This document shows positions 10,736 through 22,295 of a DNA stretch of 39,450 nucleotides, in pieces. This DNA comes from Nemertoderma westbladi (lineage: Eukaryota > Xenacoelomorpha > Nemertodermatida > Nemertodermatidae). A program made the translations under genes and the position numbers. Within the stretch, counting starts at the first letter, position 1; every line of letters begins with the position of its first letter. Below the pieces are notes generated by a model, which made no database searches, was not told the DNA's origin, and saw only the letters and a program-made list of their open reading frames with translations. Location of the stretch: assembly GCA_032718475.1 (NCBI GenBank), contig JAUCBJ010006633.1, forward strand, positions 1 to 39,450, written 5' to 3'.

Positions 10736-11549
10736 AGTAGCGAATATGTCGGCGTAATGCACCTCGAATTTATGGTGTATTACTCAGCCCCCAGGCTTAC
10801 GACCTGTAGTATTCCTCTTCACAATATCGCCATGATTAACAACATATATCCGGGTCGCTGTAGGGGACTGTAGTTGGATTAGTTGTTCAATGTCTGATGG
10901 AATCACGTTCTACTAATCAGCCAGCGGCAAGCGGCTCCTCAAATGTAAACTCATTCGTGAGAAGTTAACGCTTTGAGGCATTGTTAAATTATTTATTTAA
11001 TTAGCATAGCGGAGGGATTGGAATATCATGCTATTCGTTGAGGTGTATTTTATTAATCACAAGGGATTGTACTGTACAGTTAACAGTTATGTGTGCTCAC
11101 TCCCTGTATGGTAAAGCAGTTCTACAGTTTTATAGATGTAAGGTTATTTGACAAACTGAGTAAACAAATAGCATCAGTATGGGACATTTTTTACGAGGTT
11201 GATCATTTGATATTTGTATAGTTTATACTCTACAAACCCTGATTTATATATATGCCCTATATACTATAGGATACTGATACACTCAAGACTAAATCGAGCA
11301 GAAATGTTATCATCTTCAGCAAACTTCAACGACCAATAATTTCCGCTGTCGCCCGTATGGCACTTACAATTACATATGGTGAGTGACACACACACACACC
11401 CATTACTCACACTGGTGGTAGTTCTGCTTTCGGGAAATTAGATTATTCGTGTGGATAAATTATGCTAATACTAAACCAGTCAGCATATGGGTCAGGTTAC
11501 TGCTAATTCTTGGATTTTATCATTGGTGAACTCATCTTCTGTTATGATT
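10736..11549. other. 3' flank of the GPCR gene, non-coding
   Basis: Presumed 3' UTR and intergenic sequence. I did not find a canonical AATAAA close to the stop codon, so the transcript end is unknown. A short (CA)n tract lies near 11387-11398. Confidence 0.4.
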
Positions 11550-11666
11550 TAATCAGTGCTGGTGCTTTGCAAGGTGGACTGGAACCGGACCCCATCAAAC
11601 TAATTTCCCACTCGTGGGTTGAACCCATGACCTCGATGTGCGAATACAAAGCTCTAAAACAGTCCG
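11550..11666 (-). mobile_element. tRNA-derived SINE (minus strand)
   Basis: Read on the minus strand from about 11666, the sequence has a tRNA-like head. A box A-like TTTTAGAGCTTTGTATTCGC is followed about 20 bp later by a box B-like CATGGGTTCAACCC, the spacing of an RNA polymerase III internal promoter. A non-tRNA body (GGGGTCCGGTTCCAGTCC) follows. The anticodon arm is not that of a proper tRNA, so I call it a SINE head rather than a tRNA gene. The 3' limit is approximate. Confidence 0.6.
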
Positions 11667-14600
11667 TAATGATCTAGATGGGGATATCCTCCTATTGTAA
11701 TACACTGTCCTATATTCATTTACTTGATTTATAACTCAACTGCAATTTAAAATTATTTTTATTTATAACCAAAACAATTAATTTACTACTTTAAAGGCCA
11801 CAATGATTTTTAGTCAGCTGAAACCTAATACAATACTAGAACGCGATTGGGATTCGCGCTAATAGTATATCCCCACGATATTTAATGGTTGTCATTAGTT
11901 GCACGATATCTAAACTTCATTAATTTAATGTTAATGAAAGGCCATAGAACTGCGGTACAGAAGTACAAAACGAAAGTATTTTCTTTTCAATTATTTATTG
12001 CTTTTTTTACTTATTTGTGATTGTATTTATATTCACACTTAAAGTGATATTGTTTTTATGGACTTTTACAATCTTTTACAATTTTCGATTTTTACAATCG
12101 TGTAACATTGGTTTTATGTTTGATTGTCCACTTATAAATATTGTGTGCTGACGTAACAATCCTAACTTCATCTATATTAATCTATTATAACAAGTGTATG
12201 AATAAGTTTCTTTGCATGATATTGGTATCTTTGTGAAATATTCTGTTTCTTATTTTTTAAATTGTAATTTCGTGATATTTGTATATAATGTGCAGTGCAT
12301 ACATATTATAATACTTTAATTTTATTTGATTAATTTACGTTATGTAGTAATGTTCTCAATTTTAATAGAGTTTTAATTATCAATTTATTAATTCAATAAT
12401 TAATCCTTCATGAACTTGGGAATAATAACAGGTGATGGTACAGATAGATGGTTTCATGCCGTCGATCAAAACCTTAACCGCGACTCGAGCTAGGAATCTG
12501 GAATCTCTTTCAAACGCAAGCGCTGCTGCTGTGTGCGGCTCAGAGATGAACAAGGGGATTTATTCTTATTTATCTTTTGTATTTAAGTTGAGTGGTCATG
12601 GATGAAAGTGGTCAGTTATTTTTCCAAAATGTTGCGGATGGGATGGGATTCAATTTTGTATTGTTTTGGCTAAAACAAAAGGCCATGATTTTTACACAAG
12701 TATTCTTATGTCGACCCAAAGTTCGCCTTAAGTGAATTTCCTCATTCGTAAACAGTCAGTCTGTCCGTCTCCCTGAAGCTAGGCGTACTCTTATTGAAAT
12801 TACTGATTGATAACGTTTTTTAATTTAACCGTCAATCTTATTCATATCACCCAATCTCATTGCCCCTTCGAACAATTATCTTGTTTCCACGACCGTTCCT
12901 GTTAGCCACAAGAACATACTAATCAGTGAGATTTATTCCTTTCATTTCTGCCAATCCCTTATCACCATATCCTCTTGGCAAGGTCAAATTTTCCTTTTCA
13001 GTGAAAGGGAATCCAAAAATAATCTCTATGGTACATTGTTTCCTATTGTGTGCCTTCTGCTGAGCTTCCGTGGTGTTCAAGATTACCCCTGATTATAATC
13101 AGTAACTCCATTGCTGCTCATTATATTTTATATCATTTCCTGCTTACTCGCTGCACACACACACACACACACACACACTCACTACAAAGATTTGGGGGAA
13201 AGGAATTTGTATTTTGATTCCTAAACAAATAAGCTAATCAAGCCAGATATTAATCGAAGGCGACGGTGAGTTTGTCATAATCCAAGATTAAAGTTAGAGC
13301 GACCTTGAAGAAATATTTACTCAATATTATATGTAACTCTGTAATGTATTGCGGAATATATGATGTATAACTTTTCATTGCGGGTTACTTTGTAGGGGGT
13401 GTGATAATACAAACAGCTTATGCAGAGGACCATTGTCCAGCACACACCACCGCCTATCTGTGATCAATTTGGCCGGAATTACAGCAATGCAATAGTAATC
13501 CGAAGAAAACACAAAAGATTTTAGGTAGTGTGTGGGAACATTGTTACGAAAGACGTAGGGATGTTATCGAATTCTCGGCGTCGACTGTAAAAAAAATGTG
13601 GCGTATCTATAAATCCGACCTTAATAAATATCTTTGTATAAGCTGGTTTGACTCTTTTTCATATCTCTCTTCTCTTTCCTTAGATATCTGATGCTTTCCA
13701 ACTATTTATTTCCGCAACGCGAACAAAATATGTCCCTTTTCACCTTTTCATGTCATATTTGAGTATGGTAATTAGACGTCCAGCGTATGGACGGATGAGT
13801 GAGTGCTTCAGGTTCTGAATAACCCGCAAACACAGTAGTACCCACGCGGGCGGATACGTTCTCCATTAATTAGCCAGTAGGTGTCTGTCTATTTGATGGG
13901 TTGTATGGATGGATCCAACCTTTATGTCAAGGGGCTGTCTATTAACCACTGCCTTCGCTAAGGTTTGCCATACACTTGTATCTGCCGCAGCTTTTCTTTG
14001 TCCTTGTGTTTTGTTGGAGCTCATGGAAAGGTGGATTCCATCCAATTCTGTAAATATTCTTACATCTGAATTTCGTCTGAAATATGTGAAGGTACTTTCG
14101 AAAACGTATTTGCGACTATGGAACTCTATTTACTAACAAATCATTATAATAGTTACGACTATTTATGCTGCGACTATTTACTATCCCGGTTGTCACTCAA
14201 ACATTGGAAAACCATGTTAATAAGCAATAACCAACCCCCTTAATAATAAATGTGTTTTTCATTGTTCAATGTTCACTAATACTGCCCCTCCATCTCGAGT
14301 GACGACGCTATTATACCACCATTATGCATTTCCTGCGAATTGTGACTTTCGGTGTCGTTGTTGTTGTTACTGTTAGACTCGTGCACCACCGGCGATAAGT
14401 CATAAATCTTAAGTTATAACCCGCCATGAGTCGAAAGTGATTATTGTGGTCCATGTTTAACTTCCATCTTTTGACTTACGACTTAAAGGGAGGCGGAAGA
14501 CCTGTGATTGGTAACTATAGAAATGTGTATTAAATCAATGTGAGACGCATCTAATTTTTGTTAACAAATGACTTACCAGTGCAACACGGGCCTTAGGGGA

Positions 14601-16489
14601 TTCGTATTGCACCCCTTATCAACACATCGGGCCAATGCAGACAACTTTAATGGAACTTAACCCTCTGGCGAGGCGAGGCAAGCGTTAATTACCCTGCCCT
14701 GTTTGTTGCGCCCATGTGTCTGCACCTGTATTTGGACACAACCCGCAAACATCAGCCAGCACGTGGCTTCCATTATCTGGCAATAACATGATTAACTGCG
14801 GTTTACCTGGGTACCAACAAAACTAATGCCGCAGAATACCAATATAATTAATATCGACTTACCCGGAATACAAAAACTATTTCGTTGTGCTGTCTCCTGT
14901 CGTCTTACTCTACAATTCAATTGTTACTACCTACCGACTTTTCTCTCAAATCTCTTTAAAATTTAATCCATTTATTATGGATTACAGTGGTTTCGCCTCT
15001 GATTGGCAAAGCAATCGCGTTGTTTACCATTATTGAAGTATGTACGATCGATTTACAGCCTCCCTTGTCATTTTGATAGATCGGGGTTTGACGGTAATTC
15101 CACACGTCCTTGAAATCTTCATTAATGAGTTCTACTTGTACGCTGTTTTCCCCTCGCTGGGGATGCTGGACTTGTACATAAGTACCGTGGGCTATGGAGA
15201 GTCAGTCCCTTTCACTTACGGATGGCCGTTTGGATTAGCTCGTTATGAAACCGAACGAGAGTTGTAAACCATACTTTTATAATGAATTATTCATATGGAG
15301 GCGTATACGTTATGATTTCCAGGAATTTTTTTACATAGATAATGCGATGCGACGCGGTTTTCTCTTCATGATGTTGCCGTTGGCATATTTATAACTAGGG
15401 CGTTTCTTCGCCTCTTCTTCATGTGAAATTGACTTATGAACTGAAATTTCATTAATTAAATTACTATTTTGTTTTATTAGATAATTATAACGATTAAATC
15501 AATATGGTCAGCTGCCAGGTCCTGCAGTATTTATTGAAATAATATAATTTTCTAATAATAGTGAACTTACTGCACAGCACATTACCGTTAGAACTAAATA
15601 TAAATAAGATAGTCATTACAGATAGAAATGGCCCCCCACCAAAAATTATAGAACTTTTTAAAATTAATTTAGCGAATATTTAATTTCGTTAAATCACAAT
15701 TTAAGGTACCTATTGTGGGAAAGCAGGAAGTTATTACCGAGATGAGCTCTTTAACCAAAACAATATACAGAATTTTGGAGTCTAGGAGTACGGTAAGATT
15801 CTTATTCTAGCTACTAATTATCTAATATCAAAATTCCTAGCATCATCACCGCATTTGGAAGACTGAATGAAGCACCTCAATTGGATGAAGCACCTTAATT
15901 GGAAATCAGCGTACCATTTCTGCTGTTATGCATTTAACCCTCATGTGTAAAATATCAGTTTTTACTCTTAAAACTAAGTTTCGGATGGGTGAAAGATATA
16001 TAACCAAAATAGTAAACGAATTTAATCCGTAACCAAAGAACCAAACACATTGATTTGTAACCAGAAACGCAGCTTTGTTACCGGTAAGTCCAATTCATAA
16101 CCGGGTGCCCAGATTTGTAACCGGTAATTCAACATAGGGCCAGGGATGGATTAAGGGGGGGGGGAGGGGGGGGGGGGGTGTAAGTTGGAAGGGGCCCAGC
16201 AATTTGGGAGAAATTAACCGAACATTAACTCACTGATAAAACAACCTCATTTATTTATTAATTTCTGGCTGATCAATAAATATTTATACATCTCACATAT
16301 AGCACCATTCATAGATCACTCGCCATTAGAGAATGCCATTGAAACAAAATAGAAGGGCCCTTAAATGGTAGGCAACGGATGGGAGAAGCCAATAATGTCG
16401 TAAACATTCATTCCAGAACATAATTATTTAACTTGAGGTGAATCAGTAGTCGTGGGATAAGCAAGGAGCTACATTTACTATGTTACCCC
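11667..16489. other. Long non-coding stretch
   Basis: About 4.8 kb of AT-rich DNA without a supported gene. A (CA)n dinucleotide tract of about 26 bp lies near 13152-13178, and a G-rich homopolymeric tract near 16156-16180. Open frames at 13909-14136 and 15040-15267 are short and show no family features. No splice-framed exon was recognised. Confidence 0.5.
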
Positions 16490-16637
16490 GACTCGGCAAC
16501 CCAGACAGCCAGACTATCGACTCGGTTGCAATACAGATAGCCAGGGTGAAGATATCAACTCACCTTCACCAATAGGGTGAAGGTGAGTTGATTATATTGG
16601 TTTGTCTGGTGGCTTAGCTCGCTGCATAGCTGTCTGG
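16490..16637. repeat. Inverted-repeat sequence that received the MULE
   Basis: A perfect 17-bp hairpin (arms 16554-16570 and 16576-16592, 5-nt loop) begins ATCAACTCACCTTCACC. Outside the arms, CCAGACAG on the left (about 16500) mirrors CTGTCTGG on the right (16630-16637). The host copy is therefore a foldback-like repeat, and the MULE landed in its right arm. Confidence 0.75.
16629..16637. repeat. Target-site duplication of the MULE, left copy
   Basis: GCTGTCTGG immediately precedes the element. The identical word follows it at 18418-18426. Nine bp is the characteristic duplication length for Mutator-like elements (9-11 bp). Confidence 0.9.
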
Positions 16638-16649
16638 GGCATCACGTCA

Positions 16650-16845
16650 TTAGTTCTAAAGGACTTTAGTTCTAATGGACTTTAGTTCTAAACCGGAAAC
16701 GTCATTAGTTCTAATCGGGGATGTCATTAGTTCTAAAGGACTTTAGTTCTAAATTCAAAAGTACTTAAATTCTAATTGAAGCGTCAGTTGTTCTAAACGC
16801 ATGCGTCAGTAGTTCTAATAGGGGTGTCAGTTGTTCTAAAGACCA
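16650..16845. repeat. Left MULE subterminal array (about 10 TTAGTTCTAA cores)
   Basis: About ten copies of TTAGTTCTAA or close variants (for example GTTGTTCTAA, GTAGTTCTAA) spaced 14-25 bp apart. Many are preceded by GTCA. They are plausible transposase-binding sites. Confidence 0.85.
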
Positions 16846-16982
16846 GTAGAGGGGGGAATTTAAAATCAAAGCAGTACAGTAAAATACCGGTACTGCATTG
16901 TCTTTGATTGTGCTCTTAATCTGCACTGCACTTTCTGACTCTTGAGTTGGCCTAACTTCTAAACTTTGTTTTGTAGTGCAGT

Positions 16983-17990
16983 ATGGCGGGTGCAGTACCA
17001 GCAGACTACGGTTCCTTTTCAGACTACACGCGCAGAACAAAAACTGGGAAAAATCCACTTATCTGTTATCCTATCGAAAACGGCAAGGTTCTAGAGTTTA
17101 TGTTTCGAGCTAAAAGTGAGAATGCGATTTACTATAAATGCAAGCTGTGCAAGGAGGCGAGAGATGTGGACAACACATTGCCTCCACCACCGAGCCTTGT
17201 TGTTAAAGGTGAACGAATTCTATCCTATCTGTTCCTATTCGAACGCATTCGTGAGAAGTTAGTTGCAGTTGCAGGTGGCCAAGTGCCTGACTTGCAATTT
17301 CAGACCTGGCACCTTGACTTCGAGCAAGCTGCAATAAACGCTGCTCATGCAGCTTTCCCAGAGGTTAGCATTCAGGGTTGTGTGTTTCATTACACAAAAG
17401 CTCTCAATGAAATGAGGGATAAATTGGGATTGTCTATTCCCTGCCAACAGGATGATCGCATTCGCATTTGGATGAGGCGACTTGTTTCCTTGTGTCTTAT
17501 TCCGTCGCAGCTAGTACTTCCTGTTGCTGCCGATATTTTGGCCGAAGTTCCTGTTATTGCGAATGTAGCGGTTAACATTCAGTTGAACAAATTTTCTCAG
17601 TACTTCGCCGATTTTTGGCTTCGACCAGGGTTTATCGAAACCTGGAACAGCTGGGACAATGATGGTCCACGTACAACGAACCATGGTGAGGGATGGCATA
17701 ATTCTCTTCCACATAGTTTTTCTCATCGCCATCCTGAACTCGGCGACTTCCTTCAGCAAGCTCAGCTGTGGCACAACTCGTACGTCGTACGTGCCAGAAA
17801 TCTGGACAATGGCAATGTCTTGGCACGTAAGCGAAGAGATCGTGACATAACGATTGATCAACACATTTCTGAGGCCAAGAACCAGTTGAAAATTCAGTTG
17901 GATTATTGGATGGCACAAGGTGCTCCTATACCGCGTCCTATGGTCTATGCTTATCTGGACCATGTTCAGCACCTGCTTGGTAATCATTAG
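16983..17990 (+). pseudogene. MULE transposase with internal deletion (335 codons)
   Basis: A DDE-type transposase of the MULE superfamily, probably non-functional. The N-terminal 60 residues contain a FLYWCH-like zinc-binding half-motif (LEFMFRAK...YYKCKLC, C53 and C56). The catalytic core retains the second Asp in WHLDFEQAAINA (D112) with the following CVFHYTKAL (CxxH-type, C133-H136), and the catalytic Glu in TTNHGEGWHNSL (E236). The segment with the first catalytic Asp (the usual DGTF...YTIH part) is missing. The protein jumps from VVKGERIL (73-80) to LFLFERIREKL (83-93), consistent with an in-frame deletion of roughly 100 or more residues; families of this type usually run 450-600 residues. 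The ATG lies 3 nt after a CAGT and opens a frame running to the right terminal array. Confidence 0.88.
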
Positions 17991-18202
17991 TAAACTGAAA
18001 CTTTAACTGTCGAACTTAAACTGATTAATAATAATAATTAATACTAATTTTAAATGTTTTAAATGTTCGAATTTTAATATTTCATAATTTTAATAATTAG
18101 TGTCTGTATTCTAAGTCAGTAATTATTCTGTACTCAGTATTAGTTAGTTTGTGCAATGAATAGTATACAAAATTATTACCTTTATTCACATTCAGTTTAA
18201 TT

Positions 18203-18405
18203 TTAGAACTAATGACATCCCTGATTAGAACTATTGACACCTCTGTTTAGAACAACTGACGCAACCACTTTAGAACAACTGACACATGATTTAGAACTAA
18301 GTGACTATTCAATTAGAACTACTGGCGTTTGCAATTAGAACTAATGACACCCCCGATTAGAACTACTGACGTAACCTGTTTAGAACAAAAGTCCATTAGA
18401 ACTAA
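18203..18405. repeat. Right MULE subterminal array (about 10 TTAGAACTAA cores)
   Basis: About ten copies of TTAGAACTAA, TTAGAACTACTGAC or TTAGAACAACTGAC, the inverse complement of the left array, at similar spacing. Confidence 0.85.
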
Positions 18406-18417
18406 CGACACCCAACC

Positions 18418-18426
18418 GCTGTCTGG
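18418..18426. repeat. Target-site duplication of the MULE, right copy
   Basis: GCTGTCTGG, identical to 16629-16637, directly after the element's last base. Confidence 0.9.
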
Positions 18427-18815
18427 TAGGGCCCAGTGGAGGTGATAAGGTGAATGTACTGAGCTAAAGCCATTCCATCCAAATCCAATTCTAACAATGA
18501 TACTGTAGTGCATTGATTGGTTTGGTACGTTATTTATGAGTGTAATCATTGATCACAATCGTATCGTATAATTATTATATTGTTAATATAATATTTCAAT
18601 TATTTGAATCACTGCGCAGTTTCTAAAATTTTTAAAGCGTAAAGTAATGTGTAAAGAAAAACATTAGCAAAAAAGTGGATTTAAAATAATAGTAAATTAT
18701 TACTGTATTACAATAAATTAACATATTTACTTTTCTTTTCAATTGAATTTATCTGAAATCATTCACGAGTTCAGTAGTCACAAGGCTATGAAAATCCTTT
18801 TTTTTTTACAATATA
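18427..18815. other. Non-coding stretch
   Basis: AT-rich, with no gene. The first bases continue the host repeat interrupted by the MULE. Confidence 0.5.
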
Positions 18816-19394
18816 TTTTGTTACATTATGTCAACTTAACAGCGTTCTGGTGAATTACTCGTAACGCTGCAAAGTACTACTTTGCAGCGTTGCGGCCTAT
18901 AGAACGGAACGCTGCAAAGTAATCAATGACATGGAAACAACTTCAATTACCGTATTCCAGAATGTATTATTTCCATTTATGTTAATGATTGCTGGTTTAT
19001 TATCCAGTTTGCAGTGACGGGACTAGGTACTGTATGTATATAATTGTTTAACGTGTTCTGTAATCCATTATGGCGAAACGCCCAATATAAACACTTTAGA
19101 GAAAATAACCTAAGAAAATGGCGACAGTGTTCAGTAAAACTGAACTGACACAGACGGTGACTAAGTTTGTTTCAGTCGACTATAGTCAAGATGGATTAAT
19201 GATTTATCACATCCATGCGGGAGATAATTTCCAATAAACTTTAATTAGATTTAAATATATAATTAATACTGTGGAACAGTTAATAAATTTCACTTAAATG
19301 CGATATAGTACATGATTAAAATGTATAAATGAGTATCCATAAAATCCTTTCTTCACATACCGATCGCTGATAAGTTGACATAATGTAACAAAAT
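18816..19394. mobile_element. Putative non-autonomous inverted-repeat element
   Basis: TTTTGTTACATTATGTCAAC at 18816 is repeated in inverted orientation as TAAGTTGACATAATGTAACA ending near 19394. The match continues inward with single mismatches (ACAGCG against TCAGCG), giving arms of about 30 bp around a 0.58-kb interior. Inside the left arm is a 29-nt near-perfect palindrome (18863-18891) built from AACGCTGCAAAGTA, and the same word recurs at 18907 and 19503. No coding capacity is seen. No target-site duplication was confirmed. Confidence 0.6.
18863..18891. repeat. 29-nt palindrome (14-bp arms, 1-nt centre)
   Basis: AACGCTGCAAAGTA, then C, then TACTTTGCAGCGTT. The left-arm word recurs at 18907 and partly at 19503. 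Confidence 0.9.
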
Positions 19395-19430
19395 TACATA
19401 CATCATTGCTTGCAAAGGTCACTTTTCAGC

Positions 19431-19520
19431 ATTAATGACCCTTGTTTATTTATGTAAACCTCCCTCGCTGCCATCGCTCGGTACATAAATAAACTTGGGC
19501 CATAACGCTGCAAAGTGCTA
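19431..19520. repeat. Foldback hairpin element, copy 1
   Basis: An imperfect palindrome of about 85-90 bp. The left arm CAGCATTAATGACCCTTG and GTTTATTTATGTAAACC pairs with the right arm, which on the other strand reads CAGCGTTATGGCCCAAG and TTTATTTATGTACC. The loop is CTCCCTCGCTGCCATCGCTC. A second copy in opposite orientation, about 80 percent similar by eye, lies at 31838-31936. Confidence 0.8.
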
Positions 19521-19539
19521 CTTTGCACACAATGATGTA

Positions 19540-21404
19540 AATAGTTATTAAGTAATTGTTGTGTCTAATTTATTGATTTACCAATATATTTTCAAAATTA
19601 TATCACATTCAAAGTCTCACATTTATCTAGTGTTAGTTACTAGTAGTCACTACCCAACGCGTGTACGCTGTCTGTATCTCAGTCGTACCTAAATATAGAA
19701 TATCTTTTGGATGGCGTAATTTTAGGAAAAAATAATAATTTGAACTATAGTATTTTACTATATTGCTTATTGCTTCCATAGTTACTGCGATTCAAATTAT
19801 TGTACTCTTCAAACTCTCGATGTTGCCTTACTCAATGTTAAAATGATTTTGTGTTCTCGAATATTTATTACGTAACTAGAGAGCCGCTTAACTACATAAA
19901 CCAATATTGGATATTGAGTTCCGTTTTGGAGTACGCCGTGCAGACACTAAAGTTATAGTTGTACAGTAATAACTTAATGAATCTGTGGATGGATTTTGCT
20001 CAAATTACTTGCAAACCTTTTCTACTTCGATGTTATTTCAACAAAGTAATAACATAAGAGATTCCTCCAAAAATATACTATTTTGCTTTTACACCGATAA
20101 AAAAGTAAAAACATTACAATCCTATGGATTACTTTTTTGAGCGAAAAAATAACAATTTAAGAATAAAATGTTTTCGAAGTTTGCGAAAGTTCGAAAATTC
20201 GCGAAAAATTCTTCAATTTCTGTGCCCTTCTCGATTTCAACCGTATTTCTATATGCTACATCTGCAATAAAAGTTCTTCACTCTACCGCTTACTAAGTAA
20301 ATTAAATGAATAAGGAGAGAAAATTCGCCCATGTGAAGAATACCAGTTATTCACGTTTCAGTCGAAATTATATTTCAAATTTTATGAAGAATCTGTATTT
20401 TTATTTTATCCTGTTTAAGTGTTTTATAGCTCATATTTCTATCTTATGATACTAATTCGTTTATTGTTTTGGTTAGATTAAGCCCTTATGTAACCTAGGT
20501 TATAAATGAAAGCCTGGTATACATCACATTTCCCAGAAAAATTTGCATCATGTTTACTTATCCAGCAGTGCCCACTGAATTTCAATCTGAGTTCACGGAG
20601 GGTGGTTGATACAGGTGGTATTGTGCCAACAGAGCTCGGCGTTTGTCATGTGTTGTCTCTAGCGGATGTTTAGTGTTGCTTCTAACAAGCAACCAGCAAT
20701 TCGATGTTCAAGTGATTGCTTCATATACCTTTTGGCCCATCGTAATAATGCTAAAAATTCCGCTAAATTTCGTAGATTATGACGTAGGGTTATGTCAACA
20801 TGACAATTTTAATTATGATCTGTGCCTGACCATCAAACCCTAACAAGAAAACAAACGAAAGCCAACCTACCGGTGTTAACTGTTTCCGGAACTACAATAA
20901 ATTTAAGTGGAATCTAAAGTGCCACGGGATATAAAGTCCCACGGGATATAAAGTCAACCAACCTTACAGAGTTATTCGGTGAGTATACCCATTTGGTATT
21001 ATATATTCTACATACACGTATAACAGCAGTAAACTATTCCTAGTACTAGCTTTACATTTTCAATGAATGGATCTCAAACATTTCATGAATGAGCTGATAT
21101 GCTGTATTATAATTGTTTATTTACATACGAGGCGCTGCGTTGACTTTTATATGGGTTTTTTCGCTCTTATCATTTTGGAAGGCAATCATCACATTATTTC
21201 TATGAACCGAAGTAAATTATATATTTCTAAAAATATCCTAATAAAGGTAGGAAACCCAAAATGGTAGGATATTATTAACTGGTTCAACTTCCTTATGGTA
21301 AACAAAATAAAAATAATTATAATTAGGAGTTACTAGGAGAACTTTAATACGGTATCGCAATAAAGAATGCGGCTACCAGTGGAGATCAAACACGAGTATA
21401 CACG
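19540..21404. other. Non-coding stretch with a 17-bp tandem duplication
   Basis: No convincing gene. A 17-bp word, CCACGGGATATAAAGTC, is tandemly duplicated at 20922-20955. The frames at 20643-20843 and 21067-21267 are short and unrecognised. Confidence 0.5.
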
Positions 21405-21604
21405 TCGGTCGGTCGGTCGGTCGGTCGGTCGGTCGGTCGGTCGGTCGGTCGGTCGGTCGGTCGGTCGGTCGGTCGGTCGGTCGGTCGGTCGGTCGGTCGG
21501 TCGGTCGGTCGGTCGGTCGGTCGGTCGGTCGGTCGGTCGGTCGGTCGGTCGGTCGGTCGGTCGGTCGGTCGGTCGGTCGGTCGGTCGGTCGGTCGGTCGG
21601 TCGG
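21405..21604. repeat. Perfect (TCGG)50 microsatellite
   Basis: Exactly 200 bp of uninterrupted TCGG repeats, 50 copies without one mismatch. Because the repeat has no stop codon in any frame on either strand, it produces artefactual frames (Ser-Val-Gly-Arg on +, Pro-Thr-Asp-Arg on -). I do not regard these as genes. Confidence 0.98.
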
Positions 21605-22295
21605 CTCCCAACCTCTATAGTTGGTCATGGGCCATTATTGAAGGTGTGGTAGAATCACGCACAACATTTTTGAACCCTCCGTTCCGGGTAGAAATTCGCC
21701 ACATCCCATCAGCCAATTCAGCCCCTCCCATCATCTTTATCTATATTTTCCTCATATTATCTTTCCATCACCGCACCATTTTTTAATTAAATATATACGG
21801 GTTAGTAAAGCCAGTGCATACGATCACGAGAAATTCGATTGAACTTTACAGTAATTAATAAATGCTTGCGGGATACGGCCGGCCACCTGACGGCATGGGA
21901 GCTAGCGGCGTTTACTCCCACTTATGGCGGGCCTTCGCTCCTGTAGGAGCCCTCAGAGGAAGTTAGTAGGATCATCACGCTCCATGTATGCTCCTTAGTG
22001 GCTTTCTCTTTATCGATTTATTTTTTTTAATAGTCGCCATGAATAATGGCCGTAAAACTTAAACACCTGGGCGTTAGGACCGGGGCGAACTTTCGACCAC
22101 TGACAGTTTTTTTACCTTATTAACTCATTATAATAATGTCAGTTGAAGGAAGACGCCATGACACTGTTTACCGTTCGATTCTTTGATAAATATTCCGTCG
22201 GAATTGGGCATGTAGTAAGTAGCACTAGACTAGAGTTTTCCTTATTTTCATTATAGATTCAATAAAAACACGTTCGGGGAGGCCTTCGCGCAGCT
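21605..22295. other. Non-coding stretch, locally GC-richer
   Basis: The segment 21867-21970 is richer in GC than its surroundings, and 22075-22110 contains a GGGGCGAACTTTCGACC word that loosely resembles an inverted tRNA box B. No matching box A was found, so no SINE is called. Confidence 0.4.

Larger units (their letters stand above)
16638..18417 (+). mobile_element. Mutator-like (MULE) DNA transposon, internally deleted
   Basis: A 1780-bp element bounded by a perfect 9-bp duplication. Both ends start GG and reach the first TTAGTTCTAA core after about 10 bp (GGCATCACGTCATTAG on the left, GGTTGGGTGTCGTTAG on the inverted right). Each terminus is an array of about ten copies of this core: TTAGTTCTAA on the left (about 16650-16840) and its complement TTAGAACTAA or TTAGAACAAC on the right (about 18203-18405). 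Between them lies one transposase-derived ORF. The ends and duplication look intact, so the copy could be mobilised in trans, but its transposase lacks part of the catalytic core. Animal MULE families are known; the subfamily is not determinable here. Confidence 0.93.

Noticed and set aside
13909-15267. Two 75-codon frames
   Set aside because: No recognisable domain, splice context or neighbour support; the lengths are expected by chance.
17259-17987. Minus-strand open frames under the MULE transposase
   Set aside because: These are shadows of the plus-strand transposase ORF, which has clear family motifs.
21333-21786. Long open frames on both strands rich in Pro-Thr-Asp-Arg or Ser-Val-Gly-Arg
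   Set aside because: These are translations of the (TCGG)n microsatellite, which has no stop codon in any frame.
22060-22135. Possible minus-strand SINE head (box B-like GGTCGAAAGTTCGCCCC)
   Set aside because: No box A at the right distance, and the box B match is poor.
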